Assembly (NCBI GenBank): GCA_934490165.1
Contig: CAKSTB010000015.1
Coordinates: 6,184-70,183 of the forward strand
Source: an uncultured Ruminiclostridium sp.
GTDB lineage: Bacteria > Bacillota > Clostridia > Oscillospirales > Ruminococcaceae
Direction: 5' to 3'
Length of the DNA stretch: 64,000 nucleotides
The notes beneath the pieces are model-generated. The model had not been told where the DNA came from. It saw only the letters and a program-made list of their open reading frames with translations, and did not search any database. The position numbers and the translations under genes are program-made. The stretch's first letter is position 1. Each line of letters begins with the position of its first letter. This document shows, one piece after another, positions 60,580 to 64,000 of this stretch.

Positions 60580-63099
60580 TCAGAATACATCTCTTGCCAT
60601 TGCCGAATAAATATCGGTCTTACGGACAGATTTTATTGCCGTAAAGACAGCAAGCAGATTTACCGCCGATATAACCGCAATCACCGCTATAGGATAAATG
60701 AGCAAATCGATATACGGCAGGTTCGGAATTGCCGACTGCGGCGACAGAACAGCAATGACAACGGCAAGTACTGCCGACATAGAAAATCCGATAATATATC
60801 CGGGTATGGCTTTTTTTAAGGCGTTAGCGACAAGCGTACCGAATAATGTGCTGTTATCGGCACCGATGGCTCTTGCAACGGAAATCTGACGGATCTTTGA
60901 CTTTATATCCGTGTTAAGACAGATAAATGCGAACATTGCGGACAGCACAAGGAAAATCACGGAAGAAATCATAAACGGCATTTTTGACTTGCTTACCGCG
61001 TCGTCCGTGTTGTATTTCATAATCTTATAATCGCTGAGCTGTACCTGTTTTTCGTTTCCGAGAGCGGACAGGATATCGTACAGCTCTTTTTCTTCGCTTT
61101 CGCTCAGCTCTGCATTATTGTTAAGTGCAACATAGCTGTATCTGAACTTATCGCTGATACTACAAAGATATTTATCGGATATCAGAAGATAGCCGCCGTC
61201 TGTAAACTTATCCGCATAGCCGTAACGCTTTTCCGGGTTCGGGCTTGCGCTGTCCGTTACCTTTATGTGCTGTGTGATGATTTCGGGAATGTAATTGTTA
61301 TCAACGGTATCGGATATTATTTCATCGGGGATAAACATAAAGCTAAGATCAAATTCCTTGCCGCTGTTTATCGCACTGTCTACAGAAATAATGCGTTCTC
61401 CGCTGTTGTATTCCGACTGAGATATATTAAGTGTCGGGAACATTTCCTTAAGTGTGCTGTAATCAAGTGAAGCCACCTGACAGCTGTACACCTTATCAAA
61501 ATCGCCGATATCGGTTTTTGAAACGGCATTTCTGATCTCGTCGGTCAAGTCGATATTATCGGAGTCGATATCAAAAGGAAGCGCATCGTCGGGACTTGTG
61601 AATATGTAAGCGTTGATATTCGTAGTCATACCTTTTGCCATAACGGTGAGATCGTACTGTGAAGCCAGCTTTTCTGTTTCGCTCTCGGTAAAGCCGTTGT
61701 AAGACGGATAATTGTACGCGAGGTAATCGCGGTTCTGATAACCGCCTCCGATATAATAAATGTAATCGTATCCGCTTTCATTTTCATCGGTATTATCCTT
61801 GTAGCTTATGCTGTTCTGATCGGCTATGAACGATCCGCCCGTTACAAGCAGAACAAGTGCGGCAAGCACTATGCTGTACGCCGCTTTTGATGTGCCTGCG
61901 TTTTTGGAAACGGTTTTGTTCCATAAGGTGCTGAATGTCACATTTTCCGCATTGCCGATTTTTACGGCTTTCAGCTTGTTTTTACTGCTTTTGAACAGAA
62001 TGTGATATAAGAAGAATACCATTACTCCGACAAAAGCCGCCGACAACAATATCAACAGCATATTCGGGGATAGGTTGAACCTGAAAAGAGAACTTCTGAC
62101 TGTTACCAGATTGAAGATCTCGGTCACTGCCAATACGCACACGACTGAAACAGCAGATGCCAAAATAGAGATAAACAGTCCCTGCCACAAGAGAACACGC
62201 TTTATAAGTCCTTTTGTTGCACCTATATTTTTCAATATTTCATTATTGCTTTTTTCCGAGTTTATAAGCAGAGAAACGCAGATATAAACGCCGAAGAAAA
62301 TTCCTACAATGATCGCCGCAGCCGCAACATAGGAAAATATATTATCGGCATTGGAAACATTACGGCTGTTGTAATACATTATACTGGTTTCGTTATTGAC
62401 GGAAAAACCGTTATTTGAAAAACGCGGCTCAACATAATTTTCGTCAAGCTCCGCATAGTAATTGCAAACTGCGCTTGCTACGATATTCTTTTGCAGATAA
62501 TCGTTTTGCTTGCCGCAAAGAATACGCGGAAAAGCTCTTACAAATCCGGTATCGTCGCCGTCATTGGGGGCAACGAGCTGATGCTCTCCTTTTGTGAACA
62601 GGCTGTAATAATCATTGACAGTACCCGTTATCACAAATTCGCGCTGTCCGGGGTTGTCCGGGGTAAGCTCAAGAGTGACGGTATCGCCGATATTGGCATT
62701 CATTTTTTCGAGTATGCTGTCGGTAACGGCAATTTCGTTTTCTGCTGCGGGAAGCTTCCCGCTTATGAGCTTTACGCAAAGAGAATCAAGGGCTATCTCA
62801 TCGGCGTATCCTATGCAGTATTCTTCGTCCTGCAAATCTGTGTATCCTGTTACGCCGATCGAGCCGCAATACCGCTCGGCAAGGGAAGAGTAGTCGACAT
62901 CGTCGCCTGTGTCGAAAAACAGTCGGCTGTAGCTGCTTTTAGAGCTGTTTGCCTGTAAAAATCCGCCAAAGTTTGAAAGGCTGTTGTTTATCGGAATAAG
63001 AACCGCAGATGAGATCAGTATGGCACAGCAAAAGCATATCAGAAGAAATTTAGGCAGGTGGCGGCGCACATAGTTGAATGCTATATATAATGATGCCAT
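60580..63099 (-). CDS. FtsX/MacB-like ABC transporter permease
   Basis: About 839 residues with the FtsX-type layout: one N-terminal transmembrane helix (LPKFLLICFCCAILISSAVL), a large extracytoplasmic domain (about 45-260), three helices (about 265-385), a second soluble domain, and three C-terminal helices (ending VNLLAVFTAIKSVRK). Start at 63099 (MASLYIAF) behind GGAG, one base after the ATPase stop. Such permeases export peptides or lipids, or remodel the envelope; no substrate can be named. Confidence 0.9.
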   Translation of the reverse strand: MASLYIAFNYVRRHLPKFLLICFCCAILISSAVLIPINNSLSNFGGFLQANSSKSSYSRLFFDTGDDVDYSSLAERYCGSIGVTGYTDLQDEEYCIGYADEIALDSLCVKLISGKLPAAENEIAVTDSILEKMNANIGDTVTLELTPDNPGQREFVITGTVNDYYSLFTKGEHQLVAPNDGDDTGFVRAFPRILCGKQNDYLQKNIVASAVCNYYAELDENYVEPRFSNNGFSVNNETSIMYYNSRNVSNADNIFSYVAAAAIIVGIFFGVYICVSLLINSEKSNNEILKNIGATKGLIKRVLLWQGLFISILASAVSVVCVLAVTEIFNLVTVRSSLFRFNLSPNMLLILLSAAFVGVMVFFLYHILFKSSKNKLKAVKIGNAENVTFSTLWNKTVSKNAGTSKAAYSIVLAALVLLVTGGSFIADQNSISYKDNTDENESGYDYIYYIGGGYQNRDYLAYNYPSYNGFTESETEKLASQYDLTVMAKGMTTNINAYIFTSPDDALPFDIDSDNIDLTDEIRNAVSKTDIGDFDKVYSCQVASLDYSTLKEMFPTLNISQSEYNSGERIISVDSAINSGKEFDLSFMFIPDEIISDTVDNNYIPEIITQHIKVTDSASPNPEKRYGYADKFTDGGYLLISDKYLCSISDKFRYSYVALNNNAELSESEEKELYDILSALGNEKQVQLSDYKIMKYNTDDAVSKSKMPFMISSVIFLVLSAMFAFICLNTDIKSKIRQISVARAIGADNSTLFGTLVANALKKAIPGYIIGFSMSAVLAVVIAVLSPQSAIPNLPYIDLLIYPIAVIAVISAVNLLAVFTAIKSVRKTDIYSAMARDVF

Positions 63100-63100
63100 A

Positions 63101-63778
63101 TCAGTTCTCCGATACCTCTCCGTCACTTATGCTTATAATACGTTCCATTCTGTCTGCGACAGACTTATCATGTGTCACAAGTACAAGTGTGCAATTGTTA
63201 TCCGCGCATAGCTGTGAGAGTAAGTCCAGCACAGCTTCTCCTGTCTTCTTGTCAAGGTTGCCTGTAGGCTCATCGCAAAGCAGGATAGCGGGCTTCGTAA
63301 TAAGCGCCCTTGCTATTGCGACTCTTTGCTGTTGACCTCCGGAAAGCTCAGAGGGCAGGTGAGATAATCTGTCGGATATCGAAAGCTTTTCGCAGATGTC
63401 GGACAGGTACGCTTTGTCAATTTTCTTGCGGGCGAGCTTCAAGGGCAGAATGATATTCTGATACGCGGTCATTTCGGGAATGAGGTTGTACGCCTGAAAA
63501 ACAAAGCCGATATTTTTAAGCCTGAACTTAGCCAGCTTCTTTTCATTCATCAAAGTAATATTCTTGCCGCCTATAATAATTTCTCCGCTTGAGGCGGTTG
63601 TAATACCGCCTACCAATGATAAAAATGTGCTTTTGCCCGAGCCCGAAGCGCCTGTTACAGCCACCGATTCTCCGGTATGTATTTCTATGCTGCAATTTTT
63701 GAGTGCCTGTACGGAGTTGTCGCCGACTCCGTAATTTTTACAGAGATTTTTCGTTGTTATTATGCTTGTGTTTGCCAT
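63101..63778 (-). CDS. ABC transporter ATP-binding protein (MacB/LolD-like)
   Basis: A 225-residue ATPase with Walker A GASGSGKST, Q-loop FQAYNLIPEM, signature LSGGQQQRVAIARAL, Walker B ILLCDEPTGNLD and H-loop VLVTHD. Typical of MacB/LolD-class exporters, and paired with the FtsX-like permease just downstream. AAAGGAG precedes the ATG. Confidence 0.95.
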   Translation of the reverse strand: MANTSIITTKNLCKNYGVGDNSVQALKNCSIEIHTGESVAVTGASGSGKSTFLSLVGGITTASSGEIIIGGKNITLMNEKKLAKFRLKNIGFVFQAYNLIPEMTAYQNIILPLKLARKKIDKAYLSDICEKLSISDRLSHLPSELSGGQQQRVAIARALITKPAILLCDEPTGNLDKKTGEAVLDLLSQLCADNNCTLVLVTHDKSVADRMERIISISDGEVSEN

Positions 63779-63833
63779 AGTGCTCCTTTCAAAATAAAAG
63801 AGAAATTGTTAAAGATGATCACTTTACAGCATA

Positions 63834-63861
63834 ATTATACAAAATACCCGATGATAATCAA
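63834..63861 (-). promoter_or_regulatory. Promoter for the ABC transporter operon
   Basis: On the minus strand TTGATT (63861-63856) and TATAAT (63839-63834), 16-base spacer, about 55 bases upstream of the ATPase start. Confidence 0.75.
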
Positions 63862-63943
63862 TGGATTTTTCCCAAACTGTATGTTTTTCTTCCTGAAATG
63901 CATAAACGGCAACAAAAAGGGGGTGTGACACAACCCGAAAAAG

Positions 63944-63990
63944 AAAAAGTGAGTCGAAGCGCAAAAAATAATGCGCTCGGCTCGCTTTTT
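63944..63990. terminator. Bidirectional terminator near the window end
   Basis: A long stem, arms 63944-63963 and 63972-63990 (AAAAAGTGAGTCG... against ...GGCTCGCTTTTT, with G-T pairs and one bulge), flanked by A and T runs. It probably ends transcription of a gene beyond the right edge. No gene is visible between it and the ABC promoter. Confidence 0.65.
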
Positions 63991-64000
63991 GGTATGTGGA

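Overview
The window reads as a Firmicutes/Clostridia chromosome of moderate G+C, most likely an Oscillospiraceae (Ruminococcus or Eubacterium siraeum-like) gut anaerobe. The reasons are AGGAGG-type ribosome sites, sigma-A promoters, a bifunctional-ArgJ arginine cluster and a Clostridia-type mobile element. Genus assignment is inference.

Layout. (1) 1-13.62 kb: right part of an integrated mobilizable element, mostly minus strand: a giant helicase/methylase with a TnpV-like gene nested in another frame, a MOBP-type relaxase, MobC, an oriT-like dyad cluster, a coiled-coil protein, ParB, ParA, a 54-residue protein, and a plus-strand tyrosine integrase that abuts the 3' half of a tRNA-Lys(UUU) gene (attachment site). 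The other end and any mating-pore genes lie outside the window. (2) 13.6-23.9 kb: HigB/HigA-type toxin-antitoxin with a stop codon in the toxin, endonuclease III, a ComEA-like protein, HTH-cupin plus acyl-CoA ligase, DprA, a YjbR-like protein, and a Cd/Zn/Pb P-type ATPase with its ArsR/CadC repressor and operators. (3) 24.0-32.5 kb: arginine biosynthesis argG-argH-GNAT-argC-argJ-argB-argD-argF. (4) 32.6-43.0 kb: CDF efflux, thymidylate kinase, DUF2156, DJ-1, 5-FTHF cyclo-ligase, MltG, U32 peptidase and a giant CapA/DUF6270 fusion. (5) 43.6-58.95 kb: the most unusual region, a nearly uninterrupted plus-strand island of about 18 genes. (6) 59.1-64 kb: AAA/DUF4143 ATPase behind a 22-bp inverted repeat, and a MacB/FtsX-type ABC exporter.

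The island in (5) ends in a compact, translationally coupled core of Ser/Thr kinase with zinc ribbon, TerY-like vWA protein, PP2C phosphatase and transglutaminase-like protein. This matches the kinase/vWA/phosphatase triad (TerY-P) known from Ter-linked stress systems. It is preceded by Sel1-repeat proteins, MORN repeats fused to a DUF1963/YwqG-like domain, two more YwqG-like proteins, stand-alone zinc ribbons, a 9-TM membrane protein and several families I cannot name. I read it as a phosphorylation-controlled scaffold/sensor system; the overall function is unknown.

Two copies of a ~245-bp non-coding element (33802-34047 and 46089-46332) start with CAG, end with CTG, and are each flanked by a direct duplication of a different terminator-like hairpin. 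They look like a terminator-targeting MITE-like mobile element, and the second copy splits the island.
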